NCBI GenBank assembly: GCA_012295275.1
Contig: CM022673.1
Coordinates: forward strand, 25,212,261-25,276,260
Length of the DNA stretch: 64,000 nt
Source: Chrysomallon squamiferum
Taxonomy: Eukaryota > Mollusca > Gastropoda > Neomphalida > Peltospiridae
Direction of reading: 5' to 3'
Below the pieces are notes generated by a model, which saw only the letters and a list, made by a program, of their open reading frames with translations, searched no databases and had not been told where the DNA came from. How positions within the stretch are numbered: position 1 is the first letter of the stretch; each line of letters opens with the position of its first letter. The translations under genes and the position numbers were made by a program. This document shows, piece after piece, positions 37,676 through 51,503 of the stretch.

Positions 37676-40600
37676 TGATGGTGTGATTTTAGTGCTTTTT
37701 GATTGTTGTCATTGTTAAGAAATTTAAGTTAAAACTTGTTGAACTGTTTTTGGCTTTCTGTTTTTTTAATACCATCAAAGCAAGTTTCTTTACTCAAAAA
37801 TTCTTGCTAAAATATGTTTCACAGATAATGAAATGTATGGGGAAACCCACAAAAGGTTTAAATATAGACCTTTTAAAATTAATTGAACAATATTAAATCA
37901 TATACTTTATTGGTCAGATGGTAAATTGTTTTGGTATGAAAATAGAATGATCTAACCAAGACACAAAGTTAAAGATAAATAGGGATGGAAGTATAATACA
38001 AATTTCACATGCACAGAAACATGCACATGCAAGTAGGAGTTAAAAAAAATCAATTTCATAATAAAATTAAAATATATAAATATTCATATTAAAATAAAAT
38101 TTAACGTTATTCAACTTGGTGTTTGTGTGTATGTGTTGAAGCTGGCTTATTACAGTTAGAAAAATGTATAGCAGAGATTCAAAGCTCTGTTAAAGTAAAG
38201 GATTTAGATATATCATCTCATTTACTCTTCCTGTTGAAAACAATCATTCTGAACTCAGTGATTTTTTAATTGCATTTGTAACAGATGGGTAGAGGTAATA
38301 CTTTCAAGTTACAATAAGATCTCTTTATTAATTTAAATGAAATGGGTAGAAATGAACCAATATATAGAGAGAATAAAATGATATTCTAAAATACATGCAT
38401 GGCTGCAATAAATTTTTGTTGGGATGTAGATATGGATGAAATATATTTAATACTCGTGGAAATTAATGTCTGCTAATAAAACAATACAATAGTAAAGTAA
38501 GTTCTCAATGATTACTAGAAACCTTCCTTTCATTCACAAAAATAACTTCTTTTCTTTCTTTTTTTAAATAATCCTGACAGTAAATCATTTCTTTTTCTTT
38601 TTCTTTTTAACATTTTACATACACATGGTCACAATTAACATTTCATTTGCAAAATATTTCATTTTTGCATTCTAAGTAAATTACAATGTACTTACCTCGA
38701 GTTAAAATGACAGTAACATAATTCTGACACTGGTGAAAGATGGAAAGATTTTGCAAAGGGAATATTTAATAAATATTTTCAGTTTGGTTACACCTTTTAA
38801 AAGTCATTCGAAGATGAATAGTTAAAGAAAAAAATTAATTATCTGACTGAAGCAAACTTAATTCAGTTAGACTATTGTAATTTTGCATCATTTATTTACA
38901 AATAAAAATAATTCTTCTTTAGAGCAAAAAACATTTACTGCTGATAAAGCATATATTCATTCTTAAAATACGTTCTTAATTCTAAATTATGCTGTCCTCA
39001 TAGTAATACAAAATGTGGATACATTTTACACTTAAACAAAATCACAAATCACTCAAGTTGAATGACTTAACCTCATCTATTAAAGATGAGTTTAGGCAGG
39101 GAGGCCTTTTCAAATTTCCAAAATGAGGCTGTAACAATCATGGTTATAGATTAATCTGAGAGGGGGTGCATGAGTACGTTTGAGAAAATGAGAAAAAAAT
39201 AAATTTATTTACTTTTCTTTTCCACTAGTCCTTTTCACTATTCAGTAATTCATCATTCTGCATATGTTAGCTGTTGTTAGAGCTTACAGTTCCAGTTTTA
39301 AATATATCAGTGTTTTTAATAAAAAAAACAACAACTAAAGGACAAATAGAATTTTCAGTAAGTAAAAATCATTCAATATCAAATGCATTTCAGTGTTTTC
39401 TTTAGAAAACAGTTTCCAGAAAAGTTTTTTAAAATCTTACTAATAAGAAATCAGTAGATATAACAAAAAATAAATTAAATATTTCTATCCATATAGGAGC
39501 AATGAGTAAACTGAAAATGCATAAATAAAATAATAAATAAATAAAAATTTGAAAGTCATCTCAGATTCTTAAGCACCACTTTATATTCAGTAATTTTTTT
39601 TTTTTCTACTCTCAATTTAAACTACAATTTAAATATAAAATAAACTGTTTATAATATATCTTTTTTTTAAAATAAACATGCAAGGTAACCTGGTGCTGTT
39701 CTTATGAGCTGCTCCGTCAGTATAAGTTAAGCACAAAGTATCTTTTGAAAGCATCTTCCCATACTTGTATAATGATAGAAAATACCATACCACAACATTT
39801 GATAATCCAAACATTGGAAAAAGCTAAAAAGATGCATTTTGTTCTTAATATATAAACTAGCCATTTTGAATGTATACTGGGGTTTTTTTATGGATATTGT
39901 GGTTGCCTGAATTTGACCCCTTTAATCCTAAAAAGGTTTCAATACGTTGACTTTTCTTGTTGACACAGGTGTACAAACTATACACAGCCAAAATCACAGA
40001 ATAATACATTTATATAAAATGTTCTGATTAGAAGAATAATTATAATTTTGCAGTATTTTGATATAAATAGTGCATTTTTCTAATATTATTCTAAATTCCA
40101 CAAACTCATTCTTAATTTTATGATAAAAATTAAAATGTAATAATACTGAGAAACAATTTTAGAACCTTTATAAAATAATAATAAAAATAAAAATTAGAAT
40201 AAAAATAAAATTAAAATATATTTTCTTTGCTAAAAGGCCAGGAACAGATAATTATATGTTTGTTGTTGGATTTTTGTTGGTTTTTTTCTTTGTGTTTTTT
40301 TTTTCAAAATATCTAATAAGACTATATGGATTTTCTGCTCTTTGCACATTTAATAAATTGAAGTTTAAATTAGAAACTATATCTTGTGTTAACTGTGAAA
40401 ATTTAACATCTAGAATTTACTGAAATAAATAATCCATTCATTTTAAATACCAGTTGAAATAAAATATTAAATAATTTAGCTCCAATATAAGTTATATTTA
40501 TACATAAATTTGATGTTTTCAGACTTAAGAATGCTTGTATGTAAAGAACAATTGCATATTCATTTTCTTGATTTCAGTAGGTTGTAGTTTATTTATTCAC

Positions 40601-41275
40601 GCATTTTAATAACAACAACATTAAATGCGCTGGACGATTATGGTTGTACTTGTCACGTTTTTAATCATACATATTTTATTTCTTAAAATTTTTTATTATT
40701 ATTATTTTATTTTTTAAAATTATTATTCATTTTTTGAATTTTATTTATTTATTTTTATTTTTTTTTTTTTTTCAAATCACGCACATGCACTGGGTCGAGT
40801 TATTAGTCTTTTCTCTTTTTTGTTTTCATATATATTTATTTATTTTAATATTTTTATCTACAACTTTCTAGATTCAGTTTATTCCTTTACTGTTCAGAAA
40901 TCCTGAAACTGCCGATAACATATAACCTACAAAATGTGTTTATGCTATGATCAAAGTTCTACAACTATCTGCAAGCGTAACAAAGTACACGCTGACCCGG
41001 CTTAGAAACAATCTATTATTTTACCTCGTTCTGTATACTTCGTTAAATTATTCTGTTATGCTTGCAGGATAAATGCATATACGTGGGAAAAAATGCATTT
41101 ACTCTATATAATGTGATTTATATTTTAGCACCTAAAACACCTGTTTATCTAATTTATTTTATTATTGCAATATTTTTATAGGTCATCTATTTTGTCGGAT
41201 AAGTAAACTGGGGTAGTAGTTGGGAACGAAACACGTGAAGTTGTCTGTCTTTATGCTGGTTGTTGCTGTTGAAGA
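37676..41275. other. KMT5 3' UTR and spacer before caprin
   Basis: Uniformly AT-rich, without a supported exon on either strand. Several AATAAA motifs occur (for example around 38405 and 38766), so the KMT5 cleavage site cannot be fixed. The caprin promoter should lie in the last few hundred bases, where a CACGTG E-box occurs shortly before the start codon. Confidence 0.5.
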
Positions 41276-44200
41276 ATGCCTGCTGCCTCTACAAAAACCG
41301 ACAATAAAGCCTCTACGGAGGCGTCGAGTGCGATCCAACAAGCTATCGCTGTTGTGGAAAAGAAAATCCGCAATCTTGAGAAACGAAAGGTATGAAAATA
41401 CATTTTTATAATCCGTAAATAAATGTTACTCAGATAGTTCTTACAAATACAACGCCGGTTAAGAAGAATTTCGTAATTTTTATTTTTTTTTTTTGAAAAT
41501 GTCCTTAAACAGCGTACTAATTAGTTAATAATATTAAAAAAAAGAAAAGAAAAGAAAAAAAAGAAAATAGTAAAATATAAAAGAAAATTGTTACTAGGTA
41601 TTTTGAATTAAAATTCAGTTTATTTCTTGTGCGATAGAATATTTATTAAATTAGGTGAATGTATCATAACTTCCGTGTAATTTCATTTCAAAGTAAAGGT
41701 AGGATTATTTTTCTGTTACGAAATATATTTAAACTTGTGCTATTCTTTACAAATCGGAATTTTGTTAAGCTTCTAAAGTCAAGTCAGATGAGAACAATGG
41801 AAAAATAAAAAATCAGAAAAATAAAACAATTTCATTTTCAGAGAATAGTTTTAAGCCCAAAATGACCAATGACCTTAATCTGGTTTTCATTAACTGATCA
41901 TCAGAAATTCATATTATCAATGATATAACCTATTATTTTTGACATACATAAACAACACATTTAACTAGTTCATATTTTTTCATAGATAACTAGTTCATAC
42001 ATATTTTTATAAATAAGACTGGTTCCCAGTAACCTAATTTTATGATTTCATAATTTAATGTGTACATTGACTGATTTATGTCACTAACATTGTTTTTAAC
42101 TTGCTGACATTTCCTTTTGTTAATAATCACTGTTAAATAAAATTTTGGTTTTGTTGATAAATTAAATAATCAAATGATATTCATGATTTCCATTCTTTAG
42201 CTATCGGTGTATTATCATTAAAAATACTAAATCTTTTTAACTGTTAAAAATATATTTAATTAAAATTCTAATCTGAAATGCCTATTTAATTTAGTTAAAT
42301 ATTCATTACTTAATTTTCAGTCAAAGCTTGATCTCATTCGTAAAAAAGCTGAAGATGGTTTTGAACTGGAACATGATCAGCAGGTATATTTTTTCATTAT
42401 TTAAAAAGTTTACTTTGCAGTTCATTATTCAAAAAGAATTGTTACTGTAAATCTACTTCCTTTATGAAAGCTATGAATATTGTCTACACTGTCAAGCATG
42501 TAATAATAATAAGTTAATAAATATCAGATTTTTGTACTAAATCATTAATTTTGCTTAAAAAATTAAATCATTTTATTTGTTTATCTAATGATATAAAATG
42601 TTGTTAATGCTCATACAAATTGGTTCAACTTACACATTATTTTTAGGTGGCAATTAAAAAATATGACTTGGTTATTCAGTCGTTGGAATTTGCCAGAGAG
42701 CTAAAGACTCAGTTTCAGAGTATTAATAATGAGGTGAGAGTAATCAGATGTGGACATCACTTATATTTATTTTGATACTTGTAGTCTAATATTCTAAGTT
42801 ATTATACATTTCTATACTATCATGATCACTAACTGTCTACTGTTTAAAAGATAGCAGGAAATGTCTTGGGCTCCATTTATTCAATGTATCTGTGGTAATT
42901 TTACATATATTCTTGTCTTAATGGAATTTACTGGAGTACAGAACAGGCAACTGAATGGAAAAAATTATTTTTAAAATTTTATAGTTTTAAGTGAAGTTTC
43001 ATTGCAAACCATTTCAGTAACTGCCACAGAATAATTTGCCTTGTGTTTTTAAATATTGAAAATTTAGGAATATGTTATTATCATTGTTATTTTATTTATC
43101 AGGCAGAAAAATTGCTTCGGAAGCAAGCAAAGCGAGAGAAAATTGAACGACAGGCTACGGAGGTAAAGAGAATTCGTGAAGTGTTGAAACTTCAGACTCT
43201 TCTTGACAACATGGGCTCGGATAAAGTTCGCAGTGATTTCAAAAGTGGAAAGCATGGGGCAGTGGTAAGCAGTTCATCTTCAGATCTATTCCACTAATAT
43301 ATTCAGAGATGTCAGATTACTAATGTAACATAGCTAACCAAAATGCATTTAGAATTTGTTTTTAATGTTACATTCCTTATAATTTTTCTCCTGCTTCCAG
43401 AGTTCTTTACGTGGAAGTCAGTTCACACTTTTTTTCCTATCATAATTTTTGTGGTTTCTTTTTTTTTTTAATCTTTTTCTTCTGTTACATATATCTAAAA
43501 TATTCAGCATATCACAAGCAAAAACTTGTTATGTTATCTTCACAGCATATCCTAATTGACTAAAAAAATGAAATTTTATCTGTTTCAGGTGTTAAGTGAT
43601 GAAAATCTGAATCAGCTTGATGAGCTGTATCAGCTGATCAGTCCATCTCGGGATGATGATAATTATCAGGAGCAGGTGGTCGCAGCTTCGGAACACATCG
43701 TCAACCTGCTTGACATGAAAGAAAAGGAGGTTGTCGGAACAACCTACAAGGAACTGAAGGACCTGATCAACCTCATCAGTGATTGTGGTTATTTTGAGAA
43801 TGCTCGCAAAGCTGAAGAACAACCTGAAGGTACAAACGCAATTTTGGGAGTGGTTATAATTTAAATAAAATATTTCTTTAGCTTACATACAATCATAGTA
43901 ATATCTCTCAGTGCAGACAGAATTGTCAGAATGATATCTTTAAAATGTGGTGTAAGGTTTGTTTATTTATGTAATGGGTAGTAATTAAATGTTTTTTAAT
44001 TGACCATTTTCATCCATTGTGAGAATTATTTTCAATATTTGAGTAATTTGATATTTCATCTGTCATGTTTATGGCAAACTGTTGAGGTTTTCAGTGGTTG
44101 TTATTTGAAATAGCTTAAAGGCACTGTTTTGTAAAATTGTGTTCAAATTCTGATTTCAAAGCTCTCGGTGTCAATATTTTTAGCTCCTGAAGCAGAGGAG

Positions 44201-46810
44201 ACGGAAAAACTGACAGAGAAGATGGGCAGTGTGGACATCATTGCTGAAGAAGTCCTGCTCAAAAAGGAAGATTTGCCGTACGAACAAGTCCTCATCCAGC
44301 AGGAGGATCGTGCCCTAGACCAGGTGTCGAGTGCCCAGAGCCCTGAGATCCTGCAGTCAGGATTTTACGCAGACAGCTACCCAGAGCAGCGCCAGAAACC
44401 TGTCGATGAAATCATAACCCCAATGCAAGGAACATTTAACTTTCTCCAAGAATCAACCATTGACATTGAAACTTGTGCGTAAACAAATATGTAACTCTTC
44501 TTAGTTTAATTTTATTTTTTAGAATGATAAAATTAACAGAACTTTCTTCAGTGCGAAAAATCTTAAAACGTACCGATTTATGCCGACATTTTAGTCTGCG
44601 TGACTTTTTAATTACACGTATTTCTGCATTTGGTTTTTCTTCGTCAAGTACACACGTTTGTTCATTTTTTACAGCACCTCACATAGACCCAGCTGTTGTT
44701 GCAGCGCAGCCGATGTCTCGACAGCCCAGACAGACTGATCCACTTACGCAGTCAGCTTTCAGCAGACCTGGATTTGGCGACCAGCTTAGCAAACAGACAG
44801 ACCCAACACCTAACGATCAGACAAAGCCATATTCACAAGCAGCAGAGCCTAACATTGGGCTCGACTTCACCAGTTCAACTTTTGGCCAGAGTGCCCTGAC
44901 ACAAAACTTACCTGCTGATTCCATATTCCCGTCAGTGGGTGATTCGACGTCACAGATAACACATGCTGTGATAGGCCAGTCTGTTGCTGAGAATTCTGTC
45001 GGTCAGTTTGACTTGCCACCTTCGATACCTATGCCTCCCAACCAGGTAAAGAAAAAAATATATATATTTATTGGTTTAATCCATCTTTTGAGATTTTTAA
45101 AACAGAAACGTTTATAATTTATTTCAAAGATTGTAATAAATATTCAGTTTTTTTTAAAGATGAGTTTGAGTTGCATTTTAAAACATTTTGTCTTGAATGT
45201 AAAATAAAAAATAAAATTCTTGTTTTTCTTACAAGCAGCAAGATGACTCACAAGACGCGGCGAGCCAGGCTGAAAAGAAGTTCACAATGAATGCCAGTGC
45301 ACCAGTATTCCAGTCGATGTATTCCCAGACGAGTGCACAGGGCATGCTGCCTGAGGCAGGATCCCAGCAGACTGCCCCAGCCGAGGACTCGAATGGTTCT
45401 GCATATCAAAGTAAGAACTGCTTTTCTTCTTCGCTTTGAGAGACACATCACGATGTGTTGTCGTGTAATTGTAGTTTTGAATAGGTGCAACTGTTTCATA
45501 TGTTTTTTTTATAAATATAGGCATGTCTCAAATGACAAACAAAACTCAAATTTTGTGTTACTCCTTTTTGAACTATTTAGGTATGGGAAAAATGTCCATA
45601 AATTGTTGCATAAGTAATTTTCAGGTTAAATGATACCTTTAAATATTTCTTTTGAAAAACACTTTTTTCAAGAAGTAGTTATTTTTATTATTATTATTAT
45701 TATTATTTTTTTTTTTTTTTTTCAGGCCCTCGATTCCAAACTGAAGCAGCTCAGAGAAGTGGTAGAGGTGGTGGTGGGTTTCGAGGAGGGCGGGGAAATG
45801 CTAGAGGGGGATCTTCCAGCAATGGAATGCAAAATGGATTCACCCGGGGAGGACAAACAGCCCGAGCAGGTGGAAGAGGTTAGGAGAAAAAAAATACTTG
45901 TTATATTGTGTTTCTTTAAGAGTGTTTGATTATAGTGGTAGATAAAATTTCTGTGAATAAATGTTATAATTCCTTTTAACTTTGTTCACAAATTTAATTC
46001 TTCCAAATTTTTGCATGTTAAAATGTTATTAGTGCATAGTTGACATTTTTTACTGGATTTAATATAAATAATATTTTTTCGACTATTTTCGACATTCTGC
46101 ATGTTTCTCTTAAGTCCTTCTAAATGTGAAAGTTACCAAGAAACTTTGAACCTCATTGGTCATTTATTCCTAACTGAACTGCTAAGAATATGTTCTGACA
46201 GCATTTTGTTTGCAATGATTTTAAATGTGTTTTCTGTCGTCCTGTAGGAGGATCAAACTATCAAGGCTTTCCTCCACGTAATGACTATCGCCCAGAGGGG
46301 TATCAGGGATACAACAACAACACAAACAGTGGAGGATTTGCAGGGGGATTTCAGAAACGAGGAGGTGGTGGTGGAGGTATTGCTGGCAGCTCTAGAGGAG
46401 GTAATATAATCTTTACTTCATTTTCTACACAGTCTGTCAGTGTACCCTGTGTTTTCAGAAAGATCTTAGTTTGAAAATGAAATATAATTAAACAGCTTTT
46501 ATACCTTTTCAAGATAGTATGAGACTTTGTGCTTGCTGTTATTAGACAAATTAACATGAAATAGAATGCCTTCATTTTATTTTTCGGTATTTTAAAAAAA
46601 TTTTTTTTTTATTAATACAGTTTTATGAATTTCTTTTAATTGCCTTCTTAACCACAGACCTCCCATTTAATTACAGTTTTAATAATTAAAGTGTTAATAA
46701 AAAATAAAAAATTTTATATATATTTTTGTTATTCAGGTGCTGGGGCAGTGAGAAACACGCGCGCACGAGGGGGAGGATTTGGTCGTCCAGCCTCAGCTCA
46801 GTATCACTAG
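41276..46810 (+). CDS. CAPRIN1: Caprin (cytoplasmic activation/proliferation-associated RNA-granule protein)
   Basis: Eleven exons, all phases consistent: 41276-41389, 42321-42383, 42647-42733, 43103-43264, 43589-43829, 44184-44474, 44675-45045, 45239-45410, 45726-45878, 46248-46400 and 46737-46810; 626 residues. Residues 20-220 form the conserved helical HR1 region (KKIRNLEKRKSKLDLI, LEFARELKTQFQ, RREKIERQ-like, VLKLQTLLDNMGSDKVRSDF, VVGTTYKELKDLI). Near 305-335 is TFNFLQESTIDIETSPHIDP followed by AVVAAQPMS, corresponding to the vertebrate YNFIQDSMLDFENQTLDPAI segment that binds the NTF2-like domain of G3BP. The C-terminus is Gly/Arg-rich with RGG motifs, GYNNN and RGAG-type repeats that contact RNA. 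Caprin works with G3BP and FMRP in stress granules and translational control. Exon 8 has a tandem CAG acceptor. The start was chosen because it gives the expected N-terminus and no longer in-frame ATG precedes it. Confidence 0.92.
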
Positions 46811-46979
46811 AAACTACATGACAACACAATTCCATGCAGCTCTCTATTTACCGAAACAGAATTATTCCTGGACCTACTTATTCAGGATTTCCCTGAGTTT
46901 GGGATTCTTTTATATATTTATATTCAGGGGAGCCAGTTTAGAAGTTATGCACTCCTTTTTTTCAGGGACTTCACATTTC

Positions 46980-47024
<45 letters not shown>

Positions 47025-47390
47025 GTCCAGAAATAATTCATTTTATTGCTAGTTGCATGGATGTGTGTAGGTGTGGTGTGGCAAATTTCAACGGACAACA
47101 ACTACTTCAGCGGACTTCAATTTGCTTTTTTTTTTTTTTCAACAAGTGAAAAAGGAAAGAAAATCATCAGACATAAAAAAGAAACTGTGTAACTGGCAAT
47201 ACTAACAAGACAGAACTGTACAATATTCCAATTTCGTCTCTTGTGCTGTGTATCACAACTGTGTTTGACGTTTGTTCAAAATGTTAACATCCAGTCATGT
47301 TCATTTGTCAAGACTTCACTTTCTGTTTTTCATCCAGTTTTCATCATAGTGCTTTTGAACATGATTGTATGTTTCTTTTGAACAAATAAG

Positions 47391-47423
<33 letters not shown>

Positions 47424-48214
47424 TTTAAAATAATTCACTTGCAAAATTAGCTTTGTTACAATATACATACATATATATACATATGATACCTTCCATAAAT
47501 TAAAATAATGTATATTATTTACTTTGGTTTAGAAGTATTTGTGACCAGTGATACATTTTACTTTGTTTAAACCTTTTATTTTGTATGTTAACAATCATAA
47601 AATTGCATTTCAGTAATTGTCGTTTCTTGGTTCACTCTGAACTAAATTTCTCCTTTTTTTTTTCTTTTTTTTAGTATAGATAAAATATACAACATACTTT
47701 TCTTCTGTAGAAATGTCTGTATTTATATTTTGCTGTTGACAAATGATCACATTAATCATTTGTTGGAAGGTATCGTATTAATGGCCTAACAAATATTTCC
47801 CTTTAAAACAAAACGACAATATAGAAAGAAGCAGCAGATAACATTTTAAAAATAATTATTTGTTCCTTAGTTTAGCATAAAAATATTTAAACTACATTTG
47901 AATTTGTTTTGAGATTTCAAAACAATGGTAATTAAAACAAAAGTTTATTCCGGATGATTGTTATACATTTTATTTTGAACTTTAGTAATGATTGCTTGAG
48001 TGTTGTCACTAACTGTTACTATTAAAGATAAAAATACACTTTCACATTTTCTATTCAGTAGTTCAGTAAACTTAAAACATAGTGGTCTGGTGCTTCTTTT
48101 TCTTCATTATTTTTCAGTCAAATTGATTTTATTTTGCAACTTACTTTGAAACACTTGACCTGAGTGTAACACTTTCGTTATATTTTGATTTTCCTGCTTC
48201 TACAATCAAATAAA
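46811..48214 (+). other. Caprin 3' UTR (predicted)
   Basis: After the TAG stop there is a T-rich stretch (long T-run at about 46987-47023), an A-run at about 47390-47419 and several TTTATT and TTTGTA motifs. An AATAAA at 48209-48214 is a plausible end of the transcript. The exact cleavage site is inference. Confidence 0.5.
48209..48214 (+). terminator. Candidate caprin polyadenylation signal
   Basis: AATAAA followed by TTCTTC- and GTTGTTG-rich sequence, a pattern typical of cleavage sites. Confidence 0.45.
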
Positions 48215-48686
48215 AGTTTCTTCAGAATTATTTTTTTCTTCTGTTGTTGATCATCACAGAGCTCAACCTTAGAATTATTACCCTGGGCTTACTAGTACCT
48301 CCCCAGGGATGTCAGAAATATTAACCCAAGTAGTCTGCCTGGCTACCAGGTTTTTTTTTTTTTTCCCAGTGACTTCTTTTCAAGACATTCATCCATATCT
48401 GAATTTCCACTTTTAATGAGTATTTAAAATTTTTATCTTTAATATAATTTTCCAGTGAAATTACTTGGGATTTGATTAATATAAATAATTTCAAATCAGG
48501 ATTTCAAATGGGGAAAGGCAAATGTGTGATATTTGTGATGGGAACTGCCACAAAACTAGATAATACACTAAATGTGTGCTGGAACGGGGTACTTAATTTC
48601 CATTTGTACCTTTTTTTTGTTTTTTTTTTTTTTTTTAAACCTTTTACCAATATAAAAGAATAAACACAATCTGTCTTACAAAGATG

Positions 48687-48692
48687 TTTATT
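48687..48692 (-). terminator. Candidate distal polyadenylation signal of the BRSK gene
   Basis: TTTATT on the plus strand reads AATAAA on the minus strand. If used, the BRSK 3' UTR would be about 3.8 kb. Nearer motifs also exist, so this is one of several possibilities. Confidence 0.25.
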
Positions 48693-51468
48693 TATCCCAT
48701 GATTGCACATATTTCCCTTTAAATTACATACATGTATTAATTTAAGAACATTTATTTACATTTTAGCTACATTATAATCAGCACTCAACATACTGAATTT
48801 TCAGTATCTCACATTATGTTCTGCTGCACACTGATGGAATATTTTATATAAAATCAAAAAATAAGTAAAAGTACTGAGGTGATCAGACGTTTTCAAGTCA
48901 ATGATTTCTTCACATGAAATGTTTTGCAATAGTAAAATGGAGGGGTAAAGATTAACAATAAATGTAAATGGTTTAATAAATTCATTTGTTCTAAATGTGA
49001 AGTGAGGACAACCTCAATGCAGAAACAAAAACAATCCACAAAATTTAAATGTTTGAATTAAAGCACTATTAAAAAAAAAAAAAAAATCTCTGCATATACC
49101 ACTAAAACATGTTTAACACTGATAAACATGTTGCAGTTCAAATTATATTTTTTAAAACAAATTCTTCTACAAATATTTCCTGAATTAGTTAAAAATCTTC
49201 TTTTCTTTATTAATTTATTATAAAAATTTGTTGGTCCCTACATCTTAAAATGGTCCCAAATGTTTGTTTTTTCAAGTTGCTTGAATTTACACGACTGATA
49301 AAATTGTATAGTTACTTAATTAAATTAAACCTAACAAGAATGTTATTTTGTATACATATTTTAAAAATTCCATGGTAAAGATGAATGAGATGTTCAAAAA
49401 ATTATTTAAGAAAAAATAAATAAAATAAATCTGTTAAATTTGATGGCTCTGTGGCCTGTATATTAATTAAAAATACTTGAAAATCATTTCAATAAATTAA
49501 ACACTACAGCTTTGAGTCACCACATGTTCTTTTCTTTTGGAATCTCAGTCTTTAACAAAATATTAAATATGTTGCCTCTCCCACAAATAAAAACTTCTTG
49601 TTTTATTTATAATTCTTAAATATCTGTAACTGTCATTTGTTTGTTAATTACCATAATGTCATATTCAAAAAAAATACATACAAGTATTAATGTTTTTATA
49701 AAGTTTTAAAAGGTGTCTATGTTTCATGAATATAAAAACTAGGAATGCTATTTCAGACATATTCTGCATTAGAACAGTACAAAATATGTTATACACAAAA
49801 TACTTAATATTTGTAATATTCAAAGTGCTGTGCAGGTTTAGTAATTGCCACCTTTTTGTCATTATTAAACTGTAAATCATTTTGAATAAACTGTTACATA
49901 TTCTGACAAGAATTTTGTAGGATATTTTTTAAATTTATAGTTATTTGTCTAAATGTGCTGATTCACTGGAGTGCTATGATTTTGTTACCCTCCATTAGAA
50001 GTTATTTTAAATGTATATTTTTGGTTAGTAATATTTTTACAGCCTGAACTGTCAAAATTAACCTTTAAGCAAGCTTGCTTCTGATATACAGTGGATTCGT
50101 AACAAAATCTTACAATATTTTTTCATTATCTTGAGGCTAACTGTATAAGAAATAACCTTCCAAATTAAAGGGAGTACAAAAGTCCATTTTGTCATGTTAC
50201 AAGGCACTAAAAGAGGATGTTTTATGTCCAGCAGGTTTTCAAATACCTGCGAAATACCTGTTTTAGAATTGTCTCCTAGAGTATGTATAAACAGGAATCT
50301 TACCAAGTTCAGTAAAATGCAGCAGCTATGTGAAAAAAAAAATCCTCTTACTATATTGATCCAAAAGACTAAGAAATTTGGTAATTCATTAACTTCAGAG
50401 GAAAAAAACCTCACTGATGATACAACAAACTGAAATGTTTATGTAATAATGTTATAGAATATTTGTTGATTTGTCTGACTGCAAAAGTTTTATGGTCACA
50501 TAATTAACTTCACTGCAATAATTTTAATATTTCTTGATTCAACAAACTGCAAAATAGGTATACAGTAATTTAAATTGTTGATTCTGCAGATTGCAAAATG
50601 TTGTGTGTAATGTAAATTTGCTGATTCAGTAGACTGCAAAATGTTTGTGTAGTAATGTAACAAACTTTGACATTCTACAGATTGCTAAATGTTTATGATT
50701 ACTTAATTTTATATTCATCACAGTGATGTGATAACTACAAATCTTGAATTGACAACTTACAGTACAATCTGTTTGACATCCTTCATAACAATACTAGATG
50801 TCACAGCAGAGTTTGTAAACACCATGATGAATTTTAATGTACCACATTCTCAAATACAAACAGAAAATATCTATGTACAAACTTGGTGTACCCTACTACA
50901 TACACATAAACATACTTACATACATACATATATACTTACATACATCTGCACACACACACACCCAAATAAACCATACACGCGCTCTGAAATATATACATAA
51001 TACAAACACAAAATTCTCTAGCATTTCACTAATTCCTTAATTACCAACTTTTACTCCTCACTAACAATATTGTTAAAAAGCAACTGCAGGCTAAAATTTA
51101 AAATGGTAAAAAGAAATTACCTGATTCTAAATATTTAAAGAAATGCTTCAAATAAAACAACTAGATGTTACAAATAAAATGCTATAAAATAGTGTGTCTT
51201 TTTAAAAACAGTACAACAAAAGCACTAAAATAAACATTAAAAACTGATGTTTGAAACCAGTAATGCTTGATATGTTGTAATGAATAAATAAAATAAATAA
51301 TCAAATAAGCTAAATCAAGTCGTTCACAATTTAAAAATTAATAATAAAACAAGTGTTTAAAAAGCCAAAACAAATGAACTGGTATTAATTTAAAACAGTC
51401 AGAGATGAAAGTGTTTGTGACAGTCATAAAGTGGGCAAATTAATGAGTCTTCCATCATTTATCTAGCT

Positions 51469-51503
<35 letters not shown>

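Noticed and set aside
50058-50433. Overlapping open frames on both strands downstream of BRSK
   Set aside because: Composition is generic AT-rich, there is no recognisable domain, and the position fits a 3' UTR.
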